A stretch of DNA of 64,000 nucleotides, taken from the NCBI GenBank assembly GCA_019636515.1, contig JAHBXI010000004.1, forward strand, positions 62,001 through 126,000, read 5' to 3'. This document shows, one piece after another, positions 17,826 through 27,424 of the stretch; within the stretch, counting starts at the first letter, position 1, and the number at the start of each line of letters is the position of its first letter. This DNA comes from Phycisphaeraceae bacterium. GTDB taxonomy: Bacteria; Planctomycetota; Phycisphaerae; Phycisphaerales; UBA1924. The notes below the pieces were generated by a model. The model was given only the letters and a program-made list of their open reading frames with translations, was not told the origin of the DNA and did no database searches. A program made the position numbers and the translations under genes.

Positions 17826-18845
17826 TCAGCCGCGTGGTGGCGCCTTCGTTGGTGGAACCTTGCGCGGCGGTGGCCCGGGCGCCTCGATCAGCGTTCGCAA
17901 TCGCTCAATATTGACCACGTCCATGTCCACCCCTTGGGCGTTCTTGGTCTTGGGAGTCTCGAGTATCTTGGGAATGGACAGGAAGGCCGGGTGATTGACA
18001 AACTCGACAAACCCGCTGCGGCGAAGGCTCGCGGCCGAAAACGCCCCATCCCCGGTGTGCTTGGAAGCCCCGCCGCCGATCCACCCCTCCCCGATGTGCT
18101 CGTGGCGGTCGAGTTTGCTCCCAAGCGTGCCTTTCGAGTCGTTCAGGTGAACGACTCGAACGTGCCGGAGTCCGCACAGCCGGTCGAAGCGGTTCAAGAC
18201 CTCGGCGGCGGATTCTCGAGTGGACAGGTCGTGGCCCGCCGCGTGAAGGTGGCACGTGTCCAGGCAGAACGCCACGCGCCCCGTCTCGCCGGCCCTCTCG
18301 ACGATGCGGGAACGCAGTTCCGCAAGGTCTTCGAACGGGCCTCCGAGCGTGGACCCCGCGCCGACCGTCCCCTCCAGGCACATCACCGTCTTGTACCCGG
18401 CGGTCGACCTCAGCAGGCGAGCGTACGCCTCGACAATCCGGCCGATCCCCTCATCGCGGGTCCAGTTGACATGCGACCCGGGGTGATGCACCAGGAACAA
18501 GATGCCCAGTTGCTCACATCGCTCGATCTCCTCGCGCATCAGGGCGACGGATTTTTCCCACAACTCGTCGTCACGGGAGGCGAGGTTGATGAGGTATGAG
18601 GCATGCGAGACCGTCCGGCCCGCCCACCCAAGACGGTCGATCTCGGTTCGCCAATCCGACGCGGCCTGCTTGTCAAGGGGCTTGGCCTTCCATTGCTGCT
18701 GGTTCTTGGTGAAGACCTGGACCGTCTCCAGCCCCAGCCGGCTCGCCTCGCCGAGGGCGTTGACCATCGATCCGGCTATGGAAAGGTGCGAGCCGAACAC
18801 GGCGTTGAGCATAGCCCGTCGCTCAGCGGGACTCGGGGTCTTCAT
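17826..18845 (-). CDS. nfo: Deoxyribonuclease IV (AP endonuclease, Nfo family)
   Basis: A 339-residue TIM-barrel enzyme that cuts 5' of abasic sites in base-excision repair. Three-zinc site motifs are visible: FGSHLSIAGSM near the start, FLVHHPGSHVNW, CLEGTVGAGS, FCLDTCHLHAAGHD and VVHLNDSKGTLGSKLDRHEH. The C-terminus carries a Pro/Lys-rich extension beyond the usual ~280 residues. The ATG at 18843-18845 overlaps the end of the upstream HEAT-like gene by 23 bases. A second ATG at 18810-18812 would begin MLNAVFGSH, closer to family N-termini, and avoid the overlap. Confidence 0.93.
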   Translation of the reverse strand: MKTPSPAERRAMLNAVFGSHLSIAGSMVNALGEASRLGLETVQVFTKNQQQWKAKPLDKQAASDWRTEIDRLGWAGRTVSHASYLINLASRDDELWEKSVALMREEIERCEQLGILFLVHHPGSHVNWTRDEGIGRIVEAYARLLRSTAGYKTVMCLEGTVGAGSTLGGPFEDLAELRSRIVERAGETGRVAFCLDTCHLHAAGHDLSTRESAAEVLNRFDRLCGLRHVRVVHLNDSKGTLGSKLDRHEHIGEGWIGGGASKHTGDGAFSAASLRRSGFVEFVNHPAFLSIPKILETPKTKNAQGVDMDVVNIERLRTLIEAPGPPPRKVPPTKAPPRG

Positions 18846-20883
18846 CGTCGCGGTCTTCGTCACCCAGGTGCCGCGACAGCGAGGCAAAGCGCCGCGCCTG
18901 CTCGGGCGTCAGGCGGTCCGAGTAGCGTGACCGGATGCCCGCGGCGATGACGGAGGCGAAGGGCTTGTCGGCGCAGCGGGCGAGCGCCGAGATCCAGACC
19001 TCGGGCCCGACGGCAATCGGCTCGGCCTCGACGACCCGTCCCAGGCACAAAAGCGCCTCGGCCCGGAGCGCGCTGACGACCGCTTCGCCACGCAGGATCG
19101 GCAACTCGGGCATGGCGTCAAGGGCGGCCAGCGCGGCATCGGGCCGGTTCAATTCAATCCGAAGAGCGGCCAGGTCAACCAACCCCTCGCCCAGCGCGGT
19201 GAACGTCCGATCGCTGAGACGCTCCGACAGGATGCGGTTGACCGAGGCCAGGTTCGCCAGAACCGGCTCCCGCAGCGCGGGGTCGATGGTCCGGGACACG
19301 GCCACGATATCGGGGGATGACATCAGTTCCGCGACGCGCAGCAGGCCGCGGCGCCACGCGTCGTCCGAAGGGGCCGGCAGCGCCGACACCGCGCGGAATC
19401 CCGGCGCCGTCGGCCAGTACATCGACACCGCGCGGGCCGCGATGTCAAACAACTCCGGGTCCTTCTGCGCCGCGAGCAGGATGTCGTCCAGGTGCTCGGG
19501 AACCACCAGCAGCGACTGGGCCGCCGCCATGCGCACCGAGGCCCCGGCCACCGAAAGCAGGGTTGCCACCCGGCGGGCGTCGTCCTCATCACCCAACTGC
19601 ACCAGCAGGTCGCACGCCCCCGGCGGAACCCGCTCCGGGGGGAGTGACCGCAGCGCATCGAGAACCCTGGCCCGGTCCGTCTCGGATCGCAGCAGCCCGG
19701 CCCGCGCCGCCACACGCAGGTACTCCGCCGCCGAATCTCGCGCCGAACCGTCCGAGTTGATCCATCGAAGCGCGATGCCGGTCAGCAATTCATCCGGCCA
19801 GCGGGACGCCGCCCGCAGCAGCGCCGAAGCCGCCGAAGGGTCCGTCTCCCGGCCCAGCGCCGACGATACCGCCTCGCGGGCCTCCGCCGGCCCGAGTTGC
19901 GCAATCAATATCCCCGCTCGCTCCCGAACCGAAGCCGATGGAGAGTCAAGCAGCGCGATCGCCGCCGCCTCAACCGCCGACCCAAGCCGGGAGTTCTCGG
20001 ACAACTCGCGAGATACCAACTCAAACCCAAGCGCCCGGACCTCGTCGGTATCGTCCCGCAAAAGGCCCGCCAGGAACTCCGATCGCTGGTCCGACGGGAG
20101 CGAGACATGCACTCGCCGGTACGCCTCGACCAGCCTCACGATCGTCGCCTGACGCAAGGCCTCGATGGCGTCGGCTCGCCGAGCCAACCCGCGCGACAGC
20201 AGTTGCTGCCACTCCTCCTCCGACAGCATGTCCGCGCGATCGATCCACTCCCCCCACGCCGCCGCGCTATCGCCCAGTTCCGTCCTGCCCGTCAGCCGCC
20301 CCAGGGCCGACCAGGCCGATCGACGCACGACCTCGGGACGATCCGGCGCCCCCATCGCCAGGATCCGGCGAACCGTCGCGCGAGTCCGTAGAGAGGACAT
20401 CGCCATCACGGCACGAGCCGCCGTGCGATCGTCGGCCCGAGCCATCACGCCCGCGACCGGATCAAGCAGCCACTCGGGGAGCGACGACTGCCGCGACAAC
20501 GCCCCCAGAATGAACCACGACGCCGAGAGTTCGGTCGCGGGGCCTGAAAGGATTGCCTTCACCGACCCTTGAGCCTCGTCGGACGACATCGCCCTGGTCA
20601 CCAGCGAAACGGCGGCTTCCGACCGGGCCGCGGCCGCCGCCTGCGCATCGTGAACAATCGCCAGGAGCGCCTCGATGGTCGGCTGGTCGGCTCTGGTTGA
20701 CCTGACCGGTTCGGATGCCTGGCGAATCATGGGGGCGGGCTTGTCCCATGCATGCTCCCCAGGGAGCCGGCCGAGCGCCTCGGCACCGATCGGCCGCGCG
20801 GCCCATGCCAACGCCGGGCCTGTCAATTGGAGCACGACCAGGGTGCGGACGAAGAACCCGGGATGGACTCGGTTAGTGGCCAC
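18823..20883 (-). CDS. Exported HEAT-like repeat protein
   Basis: A 686-residue protein starting at a GTG (20881-20883), with a signal peptide (hydrophobic core RTLVVLQLTGPALAWAA). The remainder is almost entirely alpha-helical and Ala/Arg/Leu-rich, with recurring units such as SVRERAGILIAQLGPAEARE and EVRALGFELVSRELSE that resemble HEAT/armadillo-type helical repeats. No catalytic motif is seen. A scaffold or protein-interaction role outside the cytoplasm is inferred. The gene is divergent from the TPR gene at 20994 across about 110 bases, and its end overlaps the start of nfo, which suggests co-transcription. Confidence 0.6.
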   Translation of the reverse strand: MATNRVHPGFFVRTLVVLQLTGPALAWAARPIGAEALGRLPGEHAWDKPAPMIRQASEPVRSTRADQPTIEALLAIVHDAQAAAAARSEAAVSLVTRAMSSDEAQGSVKAILSGPATELSASWFILGALSRQSSLPEWLLDPVAGVMARADDRTAARAVMAMSSLRTRATVRRILAMGAPDRPEVVRRSAWSALGRLTGRTELGDSAAAWGEWIDRADMLSEEEWQQLLSRGLARRADAIEALRQATIVRLVEAYRRVHVSLPSDQRSEFLAGLLRDDTDEVRALGFELVSRELSENSRLGSAVEAAAIALLDSPSASVRERAGILIAQLGPAEAREAVSSALGRETDPSAASALLRAASRWPDELLTGIALRWINSDGSARDSAAEYLRVAARAGLLRSETDRARVLDALRSLPPERVPPGACDLLVQLGDEDDARRVATLLSVAGASVRMAAAQSLLVVPEHLDDILLAAQKDPELFDIAARAVSMYWPTAPGFRAVSALPAPSDDAWRRGLLRVAELMSSPDIVAVSRTIDPALREPVLANLASVNRILSERLSDRTFTALGEGLVDLAALRIELNRPDAALAALDAMPELPILRGEAVVSALRAEALLCLGRVVEAEPIAVGPEVWISALARCADKPFASVIAAGIRSRYSDRLTPEQARRFASLSRHLGDEDRDDEDPESR

Positions 20884-20993
20884 TATCGAATCCTAGACCT
20901 TTTCCTCGCCCCCGACCGATTGATTCTCTAGAGTTACGGGGTTGAGGGTCGGTTTCCAGGCGCGGGCCGGGTGCCGGCGGAGAATGACGATCG

Positions 20994-22358
20994 ATGAAGG
21001 ACTGGTTCGACGCGGAACATCACGTCGAGCGGGCACACCGGTTCTACGAGGCCGGCCGCTGGGAAGAAGCCGAGTCCGAGCTTCGAGACGCCATCGCGCT
21101 GGATCCGTACCAGCCCGAGTGGCACTTCAACCTCGGCCTGACCCTCCAGGCTTCCGGGAGATTCGACGACGCGATCGGATGCTTCAAGGAAGCCTCGACG
21201 CTGTCGCCCTCCGACGCCAATGCCTCGCTCATGATCGGGCTCAACCTCCTGAGGCTTGACCAGCCCAAAGAGGCCATCGAGTGGCTCGAACGCGCTGTCA
21301 CGATCGATCCCTCGCTCATCGACGCGTACATCCACCGCATCGAGGCCTACACACGATTGGGCGACCACGACCAGGCCGAGGTGATTTTCTACATGGCCCA
21401 GCAGGTTGACGCCAGGAACGCGGACCTGTTCGCGTGCATGGCCGACTCGCTGATCGCGCGCGGCCGGCACGACCGCGCGGTCTGGTGCCTTCGCGAGGCC
21501 GCCCGCCTCGATCCCGACCTGCCAGGTGTTCAGGCCAAACTGGCCGACGCCTTTGCCGCCACGGGACGCCACGAGCGGGCACGGCAGTTGTACCTCCTCG
21601 AACTTCGCCGCGACCCCGGCGACATCCCCACCCTGCTGGCGCTCTCCCGAGTCCTTCGGGAAATGAACCGCCACGCCGAGGCGGAGGAAAAACTGCGTCG
21701 CATCCTTGAGATCGAACCCGACCACGCCAAGGCGCATTTCGCGATGGCCGAACTCGCGCTGGCCACGGCCCAGCCGGTCACCGCGCTGCGGCATTTCGAT
21801 GTGGTCCACCGGCTCGACTCGGCCTACCCGGGCGTCCGGAGGCGAATCGCGGCCCTCCTGCTTGAGCGGCGGCCCTGGAGGGACATCGATCGCGCCCGCG
21901 AAATCCTTGTGAGCGAGCGCCGGGCCCTCGACTCGGACCCGGCCGTCTTCGACCGATCCTCGACCCGTGAACTCGGAGAACTTCTCCTGGAAGCCGGCCA
22001 GACGGCCGACGCGACCGTGATCTTCACCTCCCTGACACGGGAAGAACCCGGCGACGCCCTCGCCCATCATTTCCGATCGGTCGCGCTGCTCGAAATGGGC
22101 CGACTCGACGAAGGCATGGAGGCCGCCCGGGAGGCCATCAAACTCGATCCATCCCTCGTCCCCGCCATGCACAACCTCGCCATCGCCTACGTCAACATGT
22201 CGCAGTGGCGCCGGGCCAAATACTGGGTGCGCAGGGGCCTTCGCGCCGCGCCCGACGACGCCCCGCTCCGCCGGCTGCGTGTCCTGATCCGCTGGCGAAG
22301 GCTGATCGACGTCGCCTCGCTGGTCGCGCGTCTCACCCGCGCCGCGGGCCGGAGATAA
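20994..22358 (+). CDS. Cytoplasmic TPR-repeat protein
   Basis: A 454-residue protein made almost wholly of tetratricopeptide repeats, starting MKDWFDAEHHVERAHRFYEA with no signal peptide. Clear units include LDPYQPEWHFNLGLTLQASG, DPSLIDAYIHRIEAYTRLGD and DPSLVPAMHNLAIAYVNMS, about twelve helices pairs in all. A basic helix ends the protein (IRWRRLIDVASLVARLTRAAGRR region). TPR proteins act as assembly scaffolds, and the partner cannot be told here. It is divergent from the HEAT-like gene and convergent with trpB. Confidence 0.75.
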   Translation: MKDWFDAEHHVERAHRFYEAGRWEEAESELRDAIALDPYQPEWHFNLGLTLQASGRFDDAIGCFKEASTLSPSDANASLMIGLNLLRLDQPKEAIEWLERAVTIDPSLIDAYIHRIEAYTRLGDHDQAEVIFYMAQQVDARNADLFACMADSLIARGRHDRAVWCLREAARLDPDLPGVQAKLADAFAATGRHERARQLYLLELRRDPGDIPTLLALSRVLREMNRHAEAEEKLRRILEIEPDHAKAHFAMAELALATAQPVTALRHFDVVHRLDSAYPGVRRRIAALLLERRPWRDIDRAREILVSERRALDSDPAVFDRSSTRELGELLLEAGQTADATVIFTSLTREEPGDALAHHFRSVALLEMGRLDEGMEAAREAIKLDPSLVPAMHNLAIAYVNMSQWRRAKYWVRRGLRAAPDDAPLRRLRVLIRWRRLIDVASLVARLTRAAGRR

Positions 22359-22382
22359 CCAACCCGCCGGGGGGCGGCTCCT

Positions 22383-23642
22383 TCACGCCTGGGAATTCAG
22401 AAGCCGCGACGCCTCTTCGACGTCTTTGTCTCCACGCCCCGAGCAGCAGACCACCACATGCTGCTTGTCGTTCATCGACGCGGCAACCCGCACCGACTCG
22501 GAGATCGCGTGGGCGGTTTCCAGCGCGGGGATGATCCCCTCCCGGCGAGCCAGGAGCGTAAACGCCTGCAACGCCTCGGCGTCCGTCACCGACGTGTACC
22601 GGACCCGCCGACGTTCGTGCCAGTACGCGTGCTCGGGTCCGACGCCCGGGTAGTCAAGCCCCGCCGAGCACGAGTGTACCGGGGCCGTCTGGCCCTCCCC
22701 GTCCTGCAGGACGTAACTCAGCGACCCGTGCAGGATCCCCGGCTCGCCCATGGAAATGGACGCCGCGTGCTCCCCGGGCGCCGAGGCCCGCCCGCCGGCC
22801 TCAACCCCCACCAGGGCGACCGCCGCATCTTCCACGAAGGGGTAGAACATCCCCGCCGCGTTGGACCCGCCACCCACGCACGCGACGATCGCGTCGGGCA
22901 GCCGCGAGAGCAGCCGCAGGCACTGCGCCTTGGTCTCGCGGCCGATCACGCTCTGGAAATCCCGGACCATCATCGGAAAGGGGTGCGGCCCGACCACGCT
23001 CCCGATGATGTAGTGCGTCCCCTCGACCGACCCCATCCAATCACGCATCGCTTCATTGGTCGCGTCCTTGAGCGTGCGCGACCCCGCCTCGACCTCGATC
23101 ACCCGCGCCCCGAGCATCTTCATCCGCACCACGTTCAGGCGTTGCCGGCGAGCATCCTCCGAACCCATGTAAACGTCGCACGAAAGGCCCAGGTGCGCCG
23201 CCGCCGTCGCGCTGGCCACCCCGTGCTGGCCCGCCCCCGTCTCCGCGATGATCCGACTCTTGCCCATCCGAATCGCCAGCAGGCCCTGACCCATCGTGTT
23301 GTTGATCTTGTGCGCCCCGGTGTGCGCCAGGTCCTCGCGTTTGAGCCAGATCGTGGCCGCCTGACCCGTCGGCGAGCGCTCACGGGCCGCCTGCGTCAGC
23401 CGGGTCGCCCGATACAGGGGCGTCGGACGGCCGACGAAGGTCTTGAGCAGGTCGTCGAGTTGGTCCCAGAATTTCTCGTCGTCGTACGCCGCGGCGTACA
23501 CCCCGGACAACTGATCAAGCGCCGCCATCAGCGTCTCGGGGACGTACCGGCCCCCGTAGCGACCAAATCGCCCATCGGGCGTTGGGACATCCGAGATCCG
23601 GGCGGGGGGGGGGGACTTGAGGGAGGCGGGGATCGCGCTCAT
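22383..23642 (-). CDS. trpB: Tryptophan synthase beta subunit
   Basis: A 419-residue PLP enzyme that joins indole and serine to make tryptophan. The PLP lysine is Lys112 in [19 protein letters not shown], the catalytic-acid region reads [11 protein letters not shown], and the phosphate-binding [10 protein letters not shown] is present. An N-terminal Ser/Pro-rich stretch precedes [14 protein letters not shown], the usual start of the family. trpA and other trp genes are absent on both sides, although in many bacteria trpB and trpA are adjacent. This is a TrpB1-type sequence. Confidence 0.96.
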   Translation of the reverse strand: MSAIPASLKSPPPARISDVPTPDGRFGRYGGRYVPETLMAALDQLSGVYAAAYDDEKFWDQLDDLLKTFVGRPTPLYRATRLTQAARERSPTGQAATIWLKREDLAHTGAHKINNTMGQGLLAIRMGKSRIIAETGAGQHGVASATAAAHLGLSCDVYMGSEDARRQRLNVVRMKMLGARVIEVEAGSRTLKDATNEAMRDWMGSVEGTHYIIGSVVGPHPFPMMVRDFQSVIGRETKAQCLRLLSRLPDAIVACVGGGSNAAGMFYPFVEDAAVALVGVEAGGRASAPGEHAASISMGEPGILHGSLSYVLQDGEGQTAPVHSCSAGLDYPGVGPEHAYWHERRRVRYTSVTDAEALQAFTLLARREGIIPALETAHAISESVRVAASMNDKQHVVVCCSGRGDKDVEEASRLLNSQA

Positions 23643-23766
23643 GCCATGACTTTACGCGCCCCCGCCGACGCGCCGCCCTTCCACCGCGCGGCGGGAAATT
23701 CCCTTCAACGGAACGAATCGACCGGAGAAACGTCCGAACACACCACCCCTCACGCCGACCGCCGCC

Positions 23767-24777
23767 ATGCCGGACCAGATCATCCAAACCGTGCTCACCG
23801 CCGCCGGGCTTCTCTCGCTCCCGGCCCTGGCGGCCGCCCTGGTCGCCCTGTGGGTCGGCTGTCGCGGACGCCGAACCGACGACAACCCCCTCTGCCGCGG
23901 GTGCGGGTTCGATCTCGTGGGTCTCGCCGGCGTGGCGGCTTCCGCGGGAAACATCACGTGCCCCGAATGTGGGCGGGACGTTTCCTGCCGGCGGTCCATC
24001 AGAGTGGGAAACCGATCCAGGCGACGGACTGCGGTTGTGGTCGGGGTTGCTTTGGCCGCCTTTTCCGTGCTTTCCCTGGGATCGGTCCTGGTGGTGGCCG
24101 GGCGGGGCGCGGCGTGGCATCGTGTCGCTCCGACGTGGCTGCTGGGCCTGCACCTCGAATCGTCGCGAACCGCCCTCAAACGATCCGCGCTCACGGAACT
24201 TTCCGATCGCGTTTCCGGTGGTTCCATCTCCGCCGCGGCGGCCCTTCGCCTGGCCAATCGCGTGCTGGAGATCCAGGCCGATCCACGCGACCCGTGGATC
24301 GTCGAGTACGGGGACCTTGTCGAGTCGGTCTGGCATGCGGGGCACCTGTCACCCGAGGGCTACCGCCGGTTTCTCGAACAGGGTGTCAAGGTCGGGTGCC
24401 AAGCCGCCGCCGATCCCGACGATGCCTTCGCGGCTGAGCCGGTCTTGACCGACGCGACCCCCGTGCTCCGCGTCGAGATCACCCGCGTCGGCGCCTCGAC
24501 CGCGGTTGGGCTGCGCGTGCGCCTGGTCGAGGCGCGATACGCGGGCCTGACGGTCGAGGGCGACGGATACGAGGCGGAGATGGTCACGCTCGGCCCCGGC
24601 ACGCCGATGATCTCGTCGCAAGCCGTGGTCTTCGACCGTGGCGGGGAGCCCCGCGCCACCGCGCGGTTCTTCGTCGAGATCCGCGGGACCGACCGCGACG
24701 ACCTCGACACCGCGGGCCTGGCGGCAATCCGGTTTGAAAAAACGTACGAGTACGTCGTGCGGCCCGCTCGCCGTTGA
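23767..24777 (+). CDS. Membrane protein with zinc ribbon, unknown function
   Basis: A 336-residue protein. A first membrane helix (about residues 7-31) is followed by a cytosolic four-Cys zinc ribbon (LCRGCGFDLVGL and CPECGRDVS, about residues 42-75). A second helix (about residues 86-112) leads into an extracytoplasmic domain of roughly 220 residues. The ribbon has the same pattern as that of the protein encoded at 3320-3817. The gene is divergent from trpB and convergent with the ABC permease gene. Function is unknown; a sensor or assembly role is only a guess. Confidence 0.6.
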   Translation: MPDQIIQTVLTAAGLLSLPALAAALVALWVGCRGRRTDDNPLCRGCGFDLVGLAGVAASAGNITCPECGRDVSCRRSIRVGNRSRRRTAVVVGVALAAFSVLSLGSVLVVAGRGAAWHRVAPTWLLGLHLESSRTALKRSALTELSDRVSGGSISAAAALRLANRVLEIQADPRDPWIVEYGDLVESVWHAGHLSPEGYRRFLEQGVKVGCQAAADPDDAFAAEPVLTDATPVLRVEITRVGASTAVGLRVRLVEARYAGLTVEGDGYEAEMVTLGPGTPMISSQAVVFDRGGEPRATARFFVEIRGTDRDDLDTAGLAAIRFEKTYEYVVRPARR

Positions 24778-24790
24778 ACCAGGCGGACGT

Positions 24791-26236
24791 CTACGCCATG
24801 CGGATCCAGCGGATGAGGGTCTTGAAATCCGGCGGCTTGCCGTACATCAGCGCCCCGACGCGGAAGATCTTGGCCGCCGCCCAGGCGGCGAACACGACCG
24901 AGCCGACCCCCACCGCGATGGCCACGGGGATCTGCCACGCCGGCACCGGCTCGCTCCCGCAAAGCCGGATCACCATGATGAACGGGTTCATCCCCGGCAC
25001 GAAACTCAGGGTCACGGCCAGGGGCGAGTTGGGAGCCCGCTGGATCACGAACCAGATCATCCAGGGCATCATGATGAGGAGCATCACGGGGCCCATGAGG
25101 GTCTGGGCTTCTCGCATGTCGTTCACCGCGCTGCCGATGGCCGCGAAGATCGAGGCGATCAGGAAGTACGCGATGAAGAAGAACACGAACAGGTAGATCA
25201 GCGACTCGGTGCTTACCAGGTCCATGCGCTTCAGGAAAAAAATGATCGACGCCACGCCGATCCCCGAGTACAACCCCAGGATCAACAGGCCCACGGCCAT
25301 CTGCCCCAGGATCTTCCCCGACATCAACTGCATGGGAGAAACCGCCGACAGCAGCACCTCCATCACCCGGCTGCTCTTTTCCTCGACCGTCGTCGTCAGC
25401 AGGCTGCTCCCGCTGGTCATCACCGACACCATCATCAGGATCATGAACCCCATCGGGATCAGCATGGTCAATTCACCCAGGGCCTTCTTCTCTCCCCCCG
25501 GAGTGAGGGTCTTGGACTCCGAGCGCGGCCGGGCCATGATCTCGCGCACCTCCGCCGGGTTCATGCCCGAGGAGGCGAGCCGAGAATCCGAATCGAGCCG
25601 GGCGTCCACCACCGCCTCCTGCACCCTCCGCTCGATCTTCGACTGAACCTCTCCGTCAAGCCGCTGCACGAAGAAACTCTCGATCGCGGCGTACCCCCCA
25701 TCGGAGGGCTTGCGGACCGATCCCTCGGGGATGATGATCAAGGCCAGGCGCGGGCCGGGCCCATCCCCGCGGGACGAGGAATCGGACTTGATCTCGGCCT
25801 TCTTGACCGGCTCCTTCTCGGCTTCCGGGTCGGCGTCGGGGGGGAGCACTTCAAGGGTGATCTTGGGTCCCGCGGCAACCGCCTGGTCCATCGCGGTCTT
25901 GAGACCATCCTGCATCGCCGGACCGGCCAGTTCTCCCGCCGCCTTGCCCACGGCCGACGCTTCCATCCCCGCGGCAATCGCCTTGGCGAGTTCCTCCGCC
26001 TCCCGGCGCGCCGATTCGTCGCTGAATCGCTCCCGGACGCGATCGGTCACCAGTCCGGATTGATCGATCACCGCGACGGTCCCGCGGATCTGCGGACCTT
26101 TGAAGTCCTTCATCCATACAACCGCCCCCGCCACGATCAGGATCATCACCGGCGTCATCACGACGCCGAGGATGAACCCCTTGGTAAACACGGTCGTGGA
26201 AAACTCGCGCCAGGCGACCCAGAAAATCTTGCTCAC
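24791..26236 (-). CDS. ABC-2 type exporter permease (NatB-like)
   Basis: A 481-residue inner-membrane protein. One helix near the N-terminus (about residues 20-42) is followed by a large extracytoplasmic domain to about residue 245, then about five helices in the C-terminal half (for example LTMLIPMGFMILMMVSVMTS). This is the layout of NatB/ABC-2 transporters. The segment SSLLTTTVEEKSSRVMEVLL is the family signature. It starts with GTG at 26234-26236, and GTGA overlaps the stop of the ATPase gene, so the two are translationally coupled. Substrate unknown; Na+ or drug export is typical of the family. Confidence 0.85.
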   Translation of the reverse strand: MSKIFWVAWREFSTTVFTKGFILGVVMTPVMILIVAGAVVWMKDFKGPQIRGTVAVIDQSGLVTDRVRERFSDESARREAEELAKAIAAGMEASAVGKAAGELAGPAMQDGLKTAMDQAVAAGPKITLEVLPPDADPEAEKEPVKKAEIKSDSSSRGDGPGPRLALIIIPEGSVRKPSDGGYAAIESFFVQRLDGEVQSKIERRVQEAVVDARLDSDSRLASSGMNPAEVREIMARPRSESKTLTPGGEKKALGELTMLIPMGFMILMMVSVMTSGSSLLTTTVEEKSSRVMEVLLSAVSPMQLMSGKILGQMAVGLLILGLYSGIGVASIIFFLKRMDLVSTESLIYLFVFFFIAYFLIASIFAAIGSAVNDMREAQTLMGPVMLLIMMPWMIWFVIQRAPNSPLAVTLSFVPGMNPFIMVIRLCGSEPVPAWQIPVAIAVGVGSVVFAAWAAAKIFRVGALMYGKPPDFKTLIRWIRMA

Positions 26237-27222
26237 GCCGATGCCTCCTGAATCGCGGCCGTCGTGTCTCCACCGTGAAGGTCCGCCAGTTCCGCCCGGA
26301 TCGCCTCCGCCGAACCGCCCACCAGGTCGATGAAAATATCCTCGAGGTTCGGCCTCTTGATCTCGACCCGGCGAGCGGGCACTCGCCCGGCGATCGCCGA
26401 CATCACCGGGCCGGGGTCGGTCTCGTGCAACAGCCGCACGTCAATCCCGCGCGGCTCGGCCGCCGCCTCGCGAACCCCGGGGATCGAGGACACGGACGCG
26501 AGCATCGCGTCGTCGGTCGAACCGATCGTCTCGACAAACAGGCACCGCGGGTCGTACTTCTCCCAGATCTCCGCGAGTGTCCCGTCGAGAACCTTCTCTC
26601 CGCGATTGATCATGAAGACCCGCTCGCACAACTGCTCGGCCTCGAACATCGCGTGCGTCGAGAAGATCACCGTCCGTCCCGCCCCGTGCTGCTCGTTGAT
26701 GAGGTCGCGGAGCAGGCGTCGGTTTATCGGGTCGAGCCCGCTGAAGGGCTCGTCGAGGATGATCAGGTCGGGCTCGTGGAGGACCGCCGAAATGAACTGG
26801 ACTTTCTGCTGCATGCCTTTGGAGAGTTCCTCGCACCTTTTTCGGAAGCAGTCCCCCAGCCCGACGCGGGCGAGCCAGTCCTTGACCTTGCCTTCCAGGC
26901 CCGCCGAGGGCATCCCCTTGAGTCGCCCGAGGTACACGAGAAACTGCCCGACCTTCATCTTCCGGTAGACGCCCCTCTCCTCGGGCAGGTACCCGATCCG
27001 GTCCTTGCTTTCGACGGCCGATGACCGGCCCAGCACCGTCAGTTCCCCGCGATCCGGGAAAATGATCGACATGATCATACGGATGGTGGTCGTCTTGCCG
27101 GCCCCGTTGGGGCCGATGAAGCCGCAGAGGCTCCCGGTCGGGATCACCAGGTCCAGTTCCTTCACGGCAACCTTCGGACCGAACGTCTTGTGTACGCCCC
27201 TGAGTTCAATCGCGTGTTCCAA
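26233..27222 (-). CDS. ABC transporter ATP-binding protein (NatA-like)
   Basis: A 329-residue ATPase of the exporter encoded with the downstream permease. It shows Walker A GPNGAGKTTTIR, signature ELSKGMQQKVQFI (the LSKGM variant seen in NatA-like proteins) and Walker B LIILDEPFSGLDP, then the STHAMFEAE switch. The C-terminal domain of about 100 residues is typical of DUF4162-containing ATPases. No ATG begins the conserved part. The TTG at 27220-27222 (EHAIELRGVHKTFG follows) has GGGAG eight bases upstream. The longer frame to 27768 runs antisense into the M28 peptidase gene and is rejected. Confidence 0.9.
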   Translation of the reverse strand: MEHAIELRGVHKTFGPKVAVKELDLVIPTGSLCGFIGPNGAGKTTTIRMIMSIIFPDRGELTVLGRSSAVESKDRIGYLPEERGVYRKMKVGQFLVYLGRLKGMPSAGLEGKVKDWLARVGLGDCFRKRCEELSKGMQQKVQFISAVLHEPDLIILDEPFSGLDPINRRLLRDLINEQHGAGRTVIFSTHAMFEAEQLCERVFMINRGEKVLDGTLAEIWEKYDPRCLFVETIGSTDDAMLASVSSIPGVREAAAEPRGIDVRLLHETDPGPVMSAIAGRVPARRVEIKRPNLEDIFIDLVGGSAEAIRAELADLHGGDTTAAIQEASA

Positions 27223-27424
27223 ATAACCACTCCCGTTCTCTCTTCGGCCGGGCCTCGCGACCGACCGCTTTCCCACCCAGGACGAGCGGATGATACGGGA
27301 GGAGCCGTGCTTGGTTCCCGCGCGCACCCTCCGCGCCGGACCTTTCTTCGGGAATCCGGAGCCATCGGTTTCAGCGGCCGACGAACCCGAAGGACCGCTC
27401 CCGGCGAGCGGCGAATGATCCGAC

